Shown here piece after piece: positions 1-4,725 of a stretch of DNA of 16,987 nt. The position numbers and the translations under genes are program-made. Below the pieces are notes generated by a model that made no database searches, was not told the origin of the DNA, and worked only from the letters and a program-made list of their open reading frames with translations. The stretch lies in NCBI GenBank assembly GCA_019323655.1, contig JAHWGX010000090.1:1-16987 (forward strand), written 5' to 3'. Numbering within the stretch: the stretch's first letter is position 1; each line of letters starts with the position of its first letter. The DNA is from Candidatus Woesearchaeota archaeon. GTDB taxonomy: Archaea; Nanobdellota; Nanobdellia; Woesearchaeales; GW2011-AR4.

Positions 1-37
1 AAAAAGCGGACATTAATTCATGTGACAAAAGCGGACA
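1..37. mobile_element. Possible terminus of an insertion sequence (IS21-like end), cut by the window edge
   Basis: The 11-mer AAAAGCGGACA occurs at 2-12 and again at 27-37, a 25-bp period, and the bases after each copy are also partly alike (ATNxATGTG pattern). Read on the minus strand, each copy begins TGTCCGC and runs into Ts. Repeated short motifs at the end of an element that terminates in TG...CA are a known feature of IS21-family insertion sequences. No transposase is in the window, so the family is a guess from the end alone. If correct, the element lies to the left and its edge is at 37, about 35 bp beyond the stop codon of the integrase remnant. Confidence 0.35.
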
Positions 38-71
38 AAGATTGATGTGCTCTACAATTAGTGTATGTTTT

Positions 72-158
72 TTACTGGTTATTATTCGAAAGTCTCTCTA
101 AACCCAATTCCGCATCTAACAGCTTGTCGTAATTGTGTATATCTATGGCTTTTTGCAT
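72..158 (-). pseudogene. Remnant of a tyrosine recombinase/integrase N-terminus (28 codons)
   Basis: A short minus-strand reading frame starts at ATG 158-156, behind a strong Shine-Dalgarno GGAGG (169-165) and a TATA-like TTAAATAT at 194-201, and stops at TAA 74-72. The peptide contains IDIHNYDKLLDAEL followed by LERLS. This resembles the first helix of archaeal XerA/phage-type integrases (core-binding domain), but that match is from memory of the family. A complete integrase has roughly 280-350 residues, so only the start would remain. It lies just downstream of the 3' end of tRNA-Glu, a classic integration site, and next to a possible insertion-sequence end, which could explain the truncation. 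It could also be an unrelated small peptide. Confidence 0.4.
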
Positions 159-251
159 TCAAAACCTCCGCTAGAAGAAGTTGCTGATGCTCCTTAAATA
201 TCCCTTGTTGATGCTAGGTACACCAGCTTGGGCATTTTGATTAAGAATAGA

Positions 252-418
252 TGCTCCCATCGGGACTTTCATCATTTCTTTTCATTGCGAAGCAAGGGTC
301 ACTGAGCGCAGCAAATGTGACCTTCTTTCTTTGCTCATTTCTTTTGAAAAGAAATGTTTTGAACCCGAGTCGCGGCCGCGAGAGGGCCGCATGATTGTCC
401 GGACTACACTATGGGAGC
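252..418 (-). tRNA. tRNA-Glu(CUC) with a T-loop intron
   Basis: Acceptor GCTCCCA (418-412) pairs with TGGGAGC, with A73 at 252. The D arm contains GTAGTCCGG. The anticodon stem CGGCC/GGCCG encloses the loop CTCTCGC, giving anticodon CUC. The T-stem TCGGG pairs with CCCGA. The T-loop is interrupted after TTCAAA by 92 nt and resumes with T, so splicing restores TTCAAAT, the same loop as in the neighbouring tRNA genes. The mature length is 75 nt. The anticodon loop is uninterrupted. A TATA box lies about 30 nt upstream. Confidence 0.9.
266..357 (-). other. tRNA-Glu intron at position 59/60 (T-loop), 92 nt, BHB-type
   Basis: The splice sites form a near-canonical bulge-helix-bulge. The T-stem is the outer helix, the 3' bulge is AG|T, the central 4-bp helix is TTCA/TGAA, the 5' bulge is AA|A, and an 11-bp inner helix CATTTCTTTTC/GAAAAGAAATG follows. 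Inside are hairpin GGTCAC...GTGACC, whose loop holds TGCTGCGCTCA, and a small hairpin TTGC-TTC-GCAA. The tRNA-Val intron has the same layout and shared motifs. The splicing endonuclease would be expected to remove it before T-arm folding. Confidence 0.85.
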
Positions 419-444
419 ACATCAGCGGGAAAAGGCATTGCATT

Positions 445-452
445 ATTAAATA
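445..452 (-). promoter_or_regulatory. TATA box for tRNA-Glu
   Basis: The minus-strand sequence TATTTAAT is centred about 30 nt before the first base of tRNA-Glu, the usual archaeal spacing when transcription starts a few bases upstream of the mature tRNA. Confidence 0.6.
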
Positions 453-477
453 TTACTGAAATTTTGCCCCATCAGAT

Positions 478-488
478 AAATTTAAAAA
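478..488 (+). promoter_or_regulatory. TATA box for the coiled-coil/GNAT gene
   Basis: AAATTTAAAAA is centred about 28 nt before ATG 512, with no Shine-Dalgarno between them. This predicts a leaderless mRNA, as for several other genes here. Confidence 0.55.
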
Positions 489-511
489 CAAATTAAATTT
501 TAGATTAGGTC

Positions 512-1732
512 ATGCCTATAGCTATATCAAGAAGTGATGAGTTGCTTAAAGAGAACGCTCATTTAGGAGAGGCTGACAAGGAGCTTGAAATTCTTTTTGG
601 CGCAATTAAGCAAGGAGAGCTACACAGCAGATGGGATATTATAAAACAAGTTGAAAACTTCACCAAAAAAGTAGAATCTATATTGGTAAAACTCGAAGAG
701 GAAAAAAGAAAAGCTGAAAGTTTGGCTTATAAAAAATTGCAGGAAGTGGACGCACTTCTGGCTCTAATTGAAGGTATAGACTCTAGTAAGATAAGAAGAG
801 ACCTAGGTGCACTTAAAAAAAGTCTTGAAAGGGATTATAACAGGATTGATCAAGAAAGAAGGCTGGAAAAAAGAATCAAAAGAGGGAGAAGATTATACGG
901 ATTCTACTTAAGCAAAGCAAGAAGCTCCAAGGGTAGAAATGGAGATATTTTGTTAGCAGGAATAGATATTGCAAAAAGAACACCAAAAGAGTTAACAGAC
1001 ATAAACGCAATAAGGAGTTTAATAGAGCAAATCAAAACAAAGCCTACCGAAGAAGAATACGCTATTTTAGAGAGGGATATCTTAAACCTGATTATAGATC
1101 TGAGAAAGGATTTTGAGGAAATATTTCTAATTGAAGTCGATATTGATATAGAAGAATCCGCTAAACTGCATAAAGTAGACAAATTAATCCGTCTTTTAAG
1201 AAAACTTAAGATAAATGAGCCGGTAAGTGACTTAATAAAGCTAAGAGACAAATGCAGGCTATGGGTTAGCCAAGATGAAACCACTGAAGAAAATTTGGGG
1301 GCATTGGAAAAAAAATTAGAAGAGCAAACCACAAAAATAATTGAGACAGAAAAACTCAAATCTGTAACCTTTAGGCTAATTGTTAACCCCAATGACCCGG
1401 ACCTTCACAGTTTGTATGATAAGATATATGCAAAATTTCCTGGATGGAATACAAAAGGAGCCTATGACCCAAAGGAAGATCTGCAGGAAGAAATGAGGGA
1501 AAATAAGTGGTTCTTTGTTATAGCAAAGTCCGGAAAGAAAGTAATCGGAGGGGTTTATTTTGGCTATTATCTGCTGCATAAGTGGAACGGTGTTATAGGG
1601 TATATAGGATATTTAGCAGTCCACCTCGCTTTCAAGAAGAAAGGCATTGCCAAAAAGCTTGAAGAATTAGCAGAGTACTACATAAGAAAAGCAACAGAGC
1701 TTAAACTCCTAATGAATAAGATTTGTACATAA
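512..1732 (+). CDS. Coiled-coil protein with a C-terminal GNAT acetyltransferase domain, apparently frameshifted
   Basis: The encoded protein has 406 residues. About residues 1-285 are charged and helical, with coiled-coil character (for example KLEEEKRKAESLAYKKL) and no recognisable enzyme domain. From about residue 290 the sequence fits the start of a GNAT N-acetyltransferase: strands around FRLIVNPND and WFFVIAKSGKKVIGGVYFGYYL, then motif A, GYIGYLAVHLAFKKKGIAKKLEE, whose KKKGIAKKL segment is the acetyl-CoA pyrophosphate loop. The domain then stops early (MNKICT, stop 1730-1732), without strand 5 and the final helix. The next reading frame supplies exactly such a tail in the +1 frame. The start codon is supported by a TATA box 28 nt upstream. 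The acceptor substrate is unknown. The gene may be a recent pseudogene, contain a sequencing error, or use programmed frameshifting. Confidence 0.6.
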   Translation: MPIAISRSDELLKENAHLGEADKELEILFGAIKQGELHSRWDIIKQVENFTKKVESILVKLEEEKRKAESLAYKKLQEVDALLALIEGIDSSKIRRDLGALKKSLERDYNRIDQERRLEKRIKRGRRLYGFYLSKARSSKGRNGDILLAGIDIAKRTPKELTDINAIRSLIEQIKTKPTEEEYAILERDILNLIIDLRKDFEEIFLIEVDIDIEESAKLHKVDKLIRLLRKLKINEPVSDLIKLRDKCRLWVSQDETTEENLGALEKKLEEQTTKIIETEKLKSVTFRLIVNPNDPDLHSLYDKIYAKFPGWNTKGAYDPKEDLQEEMRENKWFFVIAKSGKKVIGGVYFGYYLLHKWNGVIGYIGYLAVHLAFKKKGIAKKLEELAEYYIRKATELKLLMNKICT

Positions 1733-1742
1733 AAGCGTTTAC

Positions 1743-2033
1743 ATGTCAAACTCTCCTACAGCAGAGTACCTCAAAAAATCAGGGGTTAAAAGAGCCTTGG
1801 GTCCTAGCTATTATGTAAAAGACCATGACCTATATGTGAATAATGTGCATAAGAAGGTCCTCAAGAAACTTAAAAAAGGAGAATATATCCCTACAAAGTT
1901 GTTTTTGGATTTATTTAGTGCAATCACATGGGAATCATATGGGAAAAACCCTGAAGGAGATAGTGATTTTAAGAGGTTCAGAACAGGCTTAGAGGGTGTT
2001 GATTGCGTAGAACTGGAAGAAGTCAACATTTAA
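1743..2033 (+). CDS. Detached C-terminal part of the GNAT acetyltransferase
   Basis: From ATG 1743 this frame encodes 96 residues, but it is open from 1716, overlapping the end of the preceding frame. The first residues, SNSPTAEYLKKSGVKRAL followed by GPSYYVKD, match the usual GNAT motif B pattern (an N...A...Y-x-K-x-G-F-K-like segment), which normally lies directly after motif A. The rest, with a basic helix VHKKVLKKLKKG, is not diagnostic. No promoter or Shine-Dalgarno is evident before 1743. The simplest reading is that this is the tail of the upstream protein, separated by a single-base frame change between 1716 and 1732. Independent expression as a small protein cannot be excluded. Confidence 0.5.
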   Translation: MSNSPTAEYLKKSGVKRALGPSYYVKDHDLYVNNVHKKVLKKLKKGEYIPTKLFLDLFSAITWESYGKNPEGDSDFKRFRTGLEGVDCVELEEVNI

Positions 2034-2045
2034 TTTTTAATTCTC

Positions 2046-2053
2046 AAAAAAAT
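2046..2053 (-). terminator. Oligo-T terminator of tRNA-Ile
   Basis: A run of seven Ts on the minus strand begins a few bases after the 3' end of tRNA-Ile. This is the usual archaeal intrinsic terminator form. Confidence 0.5.
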
Positions 2054-2092
2054 AAGTGGGCCCGAGGAGATTTGAACTCCCGACTTCCGGCT

Positions 2093-2136
2093 CTCTAAGC
2101 TTCTAATGGCTTTAAGCATTGCACCATTAGTGGTCA
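2093..2136 (-). other. tRNA-Ile intron 2, canonical position 37/38, 44 nt
   Basis: The intron lies one base after the anticodon. It contains a 7-bp hairpin CTAATGG/CCATTAG. The central helix next to the splice sites would be CTTA/TTAG with one U-U mismatch and a 3' bulge AG|A, so the BHB motif is relaxed, not perfect. Confidence 0.75.
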
Positions 2137-2150
2137 TATAAGACCGGCGC

Positions 2151-2172
2151 TTTAGTCTAAGCTTGCTGCTTA
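2151..2172 (-). other. tRNA-Ile intron 1, D-arm position, 22 nt
   Basis: The sequence between GGTTAGA and GC cannot belong to a normal D arm. Removing 22 nt restores GGTTAGAGC and the D-stem. The segment folds as TAAGC/GCTTA inside a flanking TTAG/CTAA helix, compatible with a relaxed bulge-helix-bulge. The same product results if both cuts move by one base. Confidence 0.65.
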
Positions 2173-2222
2173 TCTAACCAGACTGAGCTACGGGCCCAAT
2201 AGCCAACAAGAATAGTGAGCCA

Positions 2223-2231
2223 TATTTAAAA
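2223..2231 (-). promoter_or_regulatory. TATA box for tRNA-Ile
   Basis: TTTTAAATA on the minus strand is centred about 29 nt before the tRNA-Ile 5' end. Confidence 0.6.
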
Positions 2232-2249
2232 GTTTCTCAAAAGGAAAAA

Positions 2250-2269
2250 TGCGCCAGCCGAGATTCAAA
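2250..2269 (-). other. tRNA 3'-end fragment directly after the homing endonuclease gene
   Basis: On the minus strand, starting three bases after the endonuclease stop codon, the sequence TTTGAAT-CTCGG-CTGGCGC-A has the form of a T-loop end, 3' T-stem strand, 3' acceptor strand and discriminator A73, followed by five Ts. No matching 5' half (GCGCCAG and CCGAG) was found upstream of the endonuclease or elsewhere in the window. It could be a relic of a tRNA gene disrupted by the endonuclease, the 3' exon of a split tRNA, or chance resemblance. Confidence 0.35.
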
Positions 2270-2271
2270 TT

Positions 2272-3168
2272 TTATAAACTTATATCCCTATTTAAAGGTA
2301 TCACTCCTTCTTCAACCCATGCCTTAAACTTTAGATTATTTTTTGGGTTACTTGAACCAATTTCCTTAAAATACTTTTTTACCTCCCCACCAAATAAGTA
2401 CAATTCGAATGTACCCTTCTCCTTGTGGTTAATTGTTATTTTGGATGGGTTAAAACCCAATTGAACTAATGCAGTATGTAAAGAGTGAATTAGTGGATAT
2501 GACTTATTGGTAAATTGCAGTTGAGCTGAATTTTTGTGATGTCTATGCAAACCTCCATCCGTATCAAATAAACCTCTAATACAAGCTATAAGTAACCTAT
2601 TATCTTCAAAGAAACTTCTTGGTATCACACAATTGGTTTTTGGTGAGATTATGCCCATATCAGAAGCAAGGTATTCGCAGACTTTCTTAGAATTAAACTT
2701 GCATTCTAGCCCTCCCTTGGATATTTGTCTAAAATAAACATCCTTTGAAAATAATATTTTTATCAATTGAGGTATATAGTTCTTGATGTAAGACCCATCA
2801 ACAATACCGCAACTGATGGTTATTTGATAATTTGCTTTACTCATATGGCCATCCCCTAACATAACACCAACAAACTCGGATAATTCAGGTGTTATTTTAT
2901 CTGGAATTCTAGCGCTCCCATAAATTGAGTGAGGAACAATTTCAAATGAAAAATCACTAGGATTAATATTGGAAAATTTAATCAGTTTCTCGAAAGTGGT
3001 CCTAGGTAATTTGCACTCCTCTGATAGATAAAGGAATATCATGCTTCTTCCAATACCAATAAAATTAGCTAATTTTAGCCAAGAATTAAAGCCCTTTTCT
3101 TTAACTAGTTTTAAAAATCTAGTTTGTTCTCCTTCCTTAAATTTTAGGTAATATTCATCATAACTCAT
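2272..3168 (-). CDS. Free-standing LAGLIDADG homing endonuclease with N-terminal HTH-like region
   Basis: The protein has 298 residues when started at ATG 3168-3166, which has a Shine-Dalgarno GGAGG eight bases upstream. A TTG start five codons earlier would lie on top of that site and was rejected. About residues 20-75 look like a helix-turn-helix (LKLANFIGIGRSMIFLYL). Two LAGLIDADG motifs follow: EFVGVMLGDGHM near residues 98-109 and CIRGLFDTDGG near 196-206, each ending in the catalytic Asp. Monomeric two-motif enzymes of this family cut long DNA sites and spread the intron or element that carries them. The gene is not inside a recognisable host gene. It lies between intron-bearing tRNA-Gly and tRNA-Ile on the same strand and abuts a tRNA 3'-end fragment. 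The target is not visible from sequence; a tRNA gene is an inference. Confidence 0.85.
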   Translation of the reverse strand: MSYDEYYLKFKEGEQTRFLKLVKEKGFNSWLKLANFIGIGRSMIFLYLSEECKLPRTTFEKLIKFSNINPSDFSFEIVPHSIYGSARIPDKITPELSEFVGVMLGDGHMSKANYQITISCGIVDGSYIKNYIPQLIKILFSKDVYFRQISKGGLECKFNSKKVCEYLASDMGIISPKTNCVIPRSFFEDNRLLIACIRGLFDTDGGLHRHHKNSAQLQFTNKSYPLIHSLHTALVQLGFNPSKITINHKEKGTFELYLFGGEVKKYFKEIGSSNPKNNLKFKAWVEEGVIPLNRDISL

Positions 3169-3217
3169 TTCAACCGCCTCCAAAGTTTTTTACTTTTTTC
3201 TAAAACTTGGAAACTAT

Positions 3218-3311
3218 GGAAAAAAGAGAATGTGAAGCAAAACTGCGTAATAGATTTTTGTGTCAAAGACCAAAAATCTTAATTTGGCAGTTTTGTGTGT
3301 TCTCTTTTTCC
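3218..3311 (-). ncRNA. Long hairpin at the predicted 5' end of the homing endonuclease transcript
   Basis: Nested inverted repeats cover this span: GGAAAAAAGAGAA (3218-3230) with TTCTCTTTTTCC (3300-3311), CAAAACTGC (3238-3246) with GCAGTTTTG (3287-3295), AGATTTTTG (3252-3260) with CAAAAATCT (3271-3279), and GTC/GAC at the tip. A TATA box at 3331-3338 would start minus-strand transcription near 3305-3310, at the base of the hairpin. The element could be a structured mRNA leader, an independent hairpin RNA, or a foldback (MITE-like) insertion. Confidence 0.5.
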
Positions 3312-3330
3312 AATTTTAGAGAAGCCGTTG

Positions 3331-3338
3331 TTTATAAA
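3331..3338 (-). promoter_or_regulatory. TATA box upstream of the hairpin and homing endonuclease
   Basis: TTTATAAA lies about 25 nt before the hairpin and about 165 nt before the endonuclease start codon. The box is palindromic, so orientation is inferred from the genes. The long leader and Shine-Dalgarno contrast with the leaderless genes nearby. Confidence 0.45.
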
Positions 3339-3388
3339 CCTCACGCACGAATGTCCAGTGGTTAGTGAGAAATAAATAAAATAAAGAG

Positions 3389-3497
3389 TGCGATGGCCGG
3401 GATTTGAACCCGGATGAGAGCCTTGGCAAGGCCCTATCATTTATGGCAACTAGACATCCTTAAATAAGGGCAGTTGTAGCCATTAGATCACCATCGC
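3389..3497 (-). tRNA. tRNA-Gly(GCC) with a D-loop intron
   Basis: Acceptor GCGATGG (3497-3491) pairs with CCATCGC, with A73 at 3389. Anticodon stem GGGCC/GGCTC encloses TTGCCAA, giving anticodon GCC. T-stem CCGGG/CCCGG encloses TTCAAAT. The D-loop carries 36 extra bases after TAATGGCTA. Their removal restores D-stem ATC/GAT and a standard 73-nt tRNA. The gene begins 10 nt after the 3' end of tRNA-Val with no promoter between them, so the two are probably co-transcribed. T-rich sequence follows the gene. Confidence 0.9.
3441..3476 (-). other. tRNA-Gly intron in the D-loop (about position 20/21), 36 nt, BHB-type
   Basis: The junction region forms a helix ATGGC/GCCAT flanked on the 5' strand by the 3-nt bulge TA|C leading into inner helix AACT/AGTT, and on the 3' strand by an A-rich bulge AA|A. 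This is a good BHB outside the anticodon loop. The intron centre has a small hairpin CCTT/AAGG. Confidence 0.8.
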
Positions 3498-3507
3498 ATA
3501 AAAACAA

Positions 3508-3689
3508 TGGGCCCGACCAGACTTTCATCAGCTTTCCTGATTTGCAAAAAACTGTGATTTTGCGAAGCAAAATCCTCGTTTTTCCCAGGTTTTTTTGGCA
3601 AGCTAGTTAGCGCAGCCAAAAAAAGCTGTTTTGAACTGGTGACCTACTCGGTGTAAACGAGTTGTCATACCGGACTAGACCACGGGCCC
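3508..3689 (-). tRNA. tRNA-Val(UAC) with a large T-loop intron
   Basis: Acceptor GGGCCCG (3689-3683) pairs with CGGGCCC, with A73 at 3508. D-stem GTC/GAC. Anticodon stem ACTCG/CGAGT encloses TTTACAC, giving anticodon UAC. T-stem ACCAG pairs with CTGGT. The T-loop is broken after TTCAAA by 108 nt and resumes with T, so splicing gives TTCAAAT and a 74-nt tRNA. It is the first gene of a Val-Gly tRNA tandem with a TATA box about 31 nt upstream. Confidence 0.92.
3522..3629 (-). other. tRNA-Val intron at position 59/60 (T-loop), 108 nt, BHB-type
   Basis: The BHB is as in tRNA-Glu: outer helix ACCAG/CTGGT (T-stem), 3' bulge AG|T, central helix TTCA/TGAA, 5' bulge AA|A, inner helix CAGCTTT/AAAGCTG. 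Internal stems are TTTTTTTGGC/GCCAAAAAAA and GATTTTGC-TTC-GCAAAATC. Octamer GCTGCGCT and the TTGCTTCGCAA core are shared with the tRNA-Glu intron in the same order, and both introns end in GATGAAAG. Confidence 0.88.
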
Positions 3690-3715
3690 GCAGGATAACA
3701 GAAGAAAATCAGACA

Positions 3716-3724
3716 ATATAAAAA
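3716..3724 (-). promoter_or_regulatory. TATA box for the tRNA-Val/tRNA-Gly unit
   Basis: TTTTTATAT on the minus strand is centred about 31 nt before tRNA-Val. No comparable box precedes tRNA-Gly. Confidence 0.6.
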
Positions 3725-3767
3725 GGTTTTGATGGGTAAGGGGGTATACCAACAAGTATGGGTTAAA

Positions 3768-3839
3768 CTTCCGCAGCAATGCCAGCGGGTTCTTATCGCT
3801 GTCTATGCCTAATACTGCCGAGCATATTGGCGAGGCGTA
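3768..3839 (-). ncRNA. Two-hairpin structured RNA candidate, copy 1
   Basis: This 72-nt stretch aligns without gaps over its first 68 nt to 10027-10099, with 15 differences by hand count. Hairpin 1 (3831-3807): GCCAATA/TATTaGGC. Hairpin 2 (3801-3774): CAGCGAT/ATTGCTG. The loops keep TCGGCA and AAGAACCCGCTGGC unchanged. Differences between the copies preserve pairing (G-C to C-G in hairpin 1, A-T to T-A in hairpin 2), and one G-T pair makes sense only as RNA from the minus strand. A TTTAAA lies about 10-15 nt before the element, which is too close to be a normal TATA for its full length, so the transcript start is unclear. It sits between tRNA-Val and scpA, facing away from scpA. No known family was recognised. 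Confidence 0.55.
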
Positions 3840-3918
3840 GATCCTGTTTAAAGAAATAGCTATTTTCCAAAAAAATAATAAGTATAGCATATCAAATAAC
3901 AATTAACTTTTGCATTAA

Positions 3919-3927
3919 ATTTATATA
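3919..3927 (+). promoter_or_regulatory. TATA box for scpA
   Basis: AATTTATAT (followed by A) lies 22-28 nt before the alternative starts ATG 3945 and ATG 3951, predicting a leaderless or nearly leaderless message. Confidence 0.6.
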
Positions 3928-3944
3928 GAACCATTCCATAAGCA

Positions 3945-4697
3945 ATGACCATGGACAATAATGAAAGATTATTCCAGATTCTGTTTAATGCAGATGAGGT
4001 TACCTGGCAGGCTTTGCTTTATGAGCTGGTAAAAAAAGAGCAGATGGACCCATGGGACATCAACATAAGCCTGCTCACAAAGAAGTACATAGAGACAATA
4101 AAAAAGCTGAAAGAGCTTGACTTCAGGATCTCCGGAAAAGTGCTTCTTGCTGCCGCTATTCTGTTAAAGATAAAGTCAAACAGGCTGCTTAACGAGGATT
4201 TGTCGGAATTTGACAGGCTGCTCACAGAGCCGGAAGAAGAGATTCTTGAAGACCTTGGCTTGGAAAACTACGAAAATGCGGAGGGTGCGGAAAAACACCC
4301 ACTAATACCAAGGACTCCGCAGCCGAGAAAAAGAAAAGTCTCTGTTTTTGACCTCGTAAATGCACTGGAAAAGGCGCTTGAGGTAAAGCAGAGAAGGGTA
4401 ATGAATTCCATCCCCCCGATGAATGTCAGAATGCCTGAAAAAACAAGGGACATTAGCCAGGTGATAAGGGAGGTTTACAGCAGGATAAAATCATTTTTCA
4501 CCAGAAACAAAAGGCTCACATTCTCCCAGCTTGTGCCTTCAAACACAAAAGAGGACAAGATTTACACATTCATCCCCTTACTGCACTTGACAAACCAAAG
4601 GAAAGTAGACTTAAGCCAAAATGAGCACTTCGGGGAAATAGAAATAATGCTCCACACAAAAAAAGAGGTTGACAAGGAACTGGAAGCAGAGGCTTAA
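3945..4697 (+). CDS. scpA: Segregation and condensation protein A (ScpA, kleisin)
   Basis: This 250-residue protein is the kleisin subunit that bridges the heads of an SMC dimer in the prokaryotic condensin acting in chromosome compaction and segregation. The N-terminus (LLYELVKKEQMDPWDINISLL, then KLKELDFRISGKVLLAAAILLKIKSNRLL, about residues 24-85) is the characteristic ScpA helical region that contacts the SMC neck. An acidic linker follows. The C-terminus (TFIPLLHLTNQRKVDLSQNE then FGEI, about residues 208-238) matches the winged-helix domain that binds the SMC cap. The length is typical for archaeal ScpA. smc and scpB are not in the window. ATG 3951 is an equally plausible start two codons in. 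Confidence 0.9.
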   Translation: MTMDNNERLFQILFNADEVTWQALLYELVKKEQMDPWDINISLLTKKYIETIKKLKELDFRISGKVLLAAAILLKIKSNRLLNEDLSEFDRLLTEPEEEILEDLGLENYENAEGAEKHPLIPRTPQPRKRKVSVFDLVNALEKALEVKQRRVMNSIPPMNVRMPEKTRDISQVIREVYSRIKSFFTRNKRLTFSQLVPSNTKEDKIYTFIPLLHLTNQRKVDLSQNEHFGEIEIMLHTKKEVDKELEAEA

Positions 4698-4725
4698 TGC
4701 AGCAGAATAGCTTTATCAAAAACAT

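Larger units (their letters stand above)
2057..2197 (-). tRNA. tRNA-Ile(UAU) with two introns
   Basis: Acceptor GGGCCCG (2197-2191) pairs with CGGGCCC, with A73 at 2057. T-stem GGGAG/CTCCT encloses TTCAAAT. Removing 22 nt from the D arm and 44 nt from the anticodon loop leaves a normal 75-nt tRNA: D-stem GCTC/GAGC, anticodon stem CCGGT/GCCGG and loop CTTATAA. The anticodon is therefore UAU, reading AUA. The GGGCCCGTAGCTCAG body, the CU-N-AUAA loop frame and A73 are those of archaeal isoleucine tRNAs. Exact junctions are inferred from the restored cloverleaf and could shift by one base at the D-arm site. Confidence 0.85.

Noticed and set aside
1..37. Short CRISPR array
   Set aside because: Only two 11-bp copies at a 25-bp period, far below CRISPR repeat and spacer lengths, and partly similar in the would-be spacer.
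3498..3690. Reading the long AT-rich region within tRNA-Val as intergenic sequence between two partial tRNAs
   Set aside because: The two parts join into one complete tRNA with a BHB at the junction, so it is an intron.
3675..3902. A 75-codon minus-strand frame running through structured RNA copy 1
   Set aside because: It overlaps the tRNA-Val 5' end and promoter, has no promoter or ribosome site, and its similarity to copy 2 is explained at least as well by conserved RNA stems and loops.
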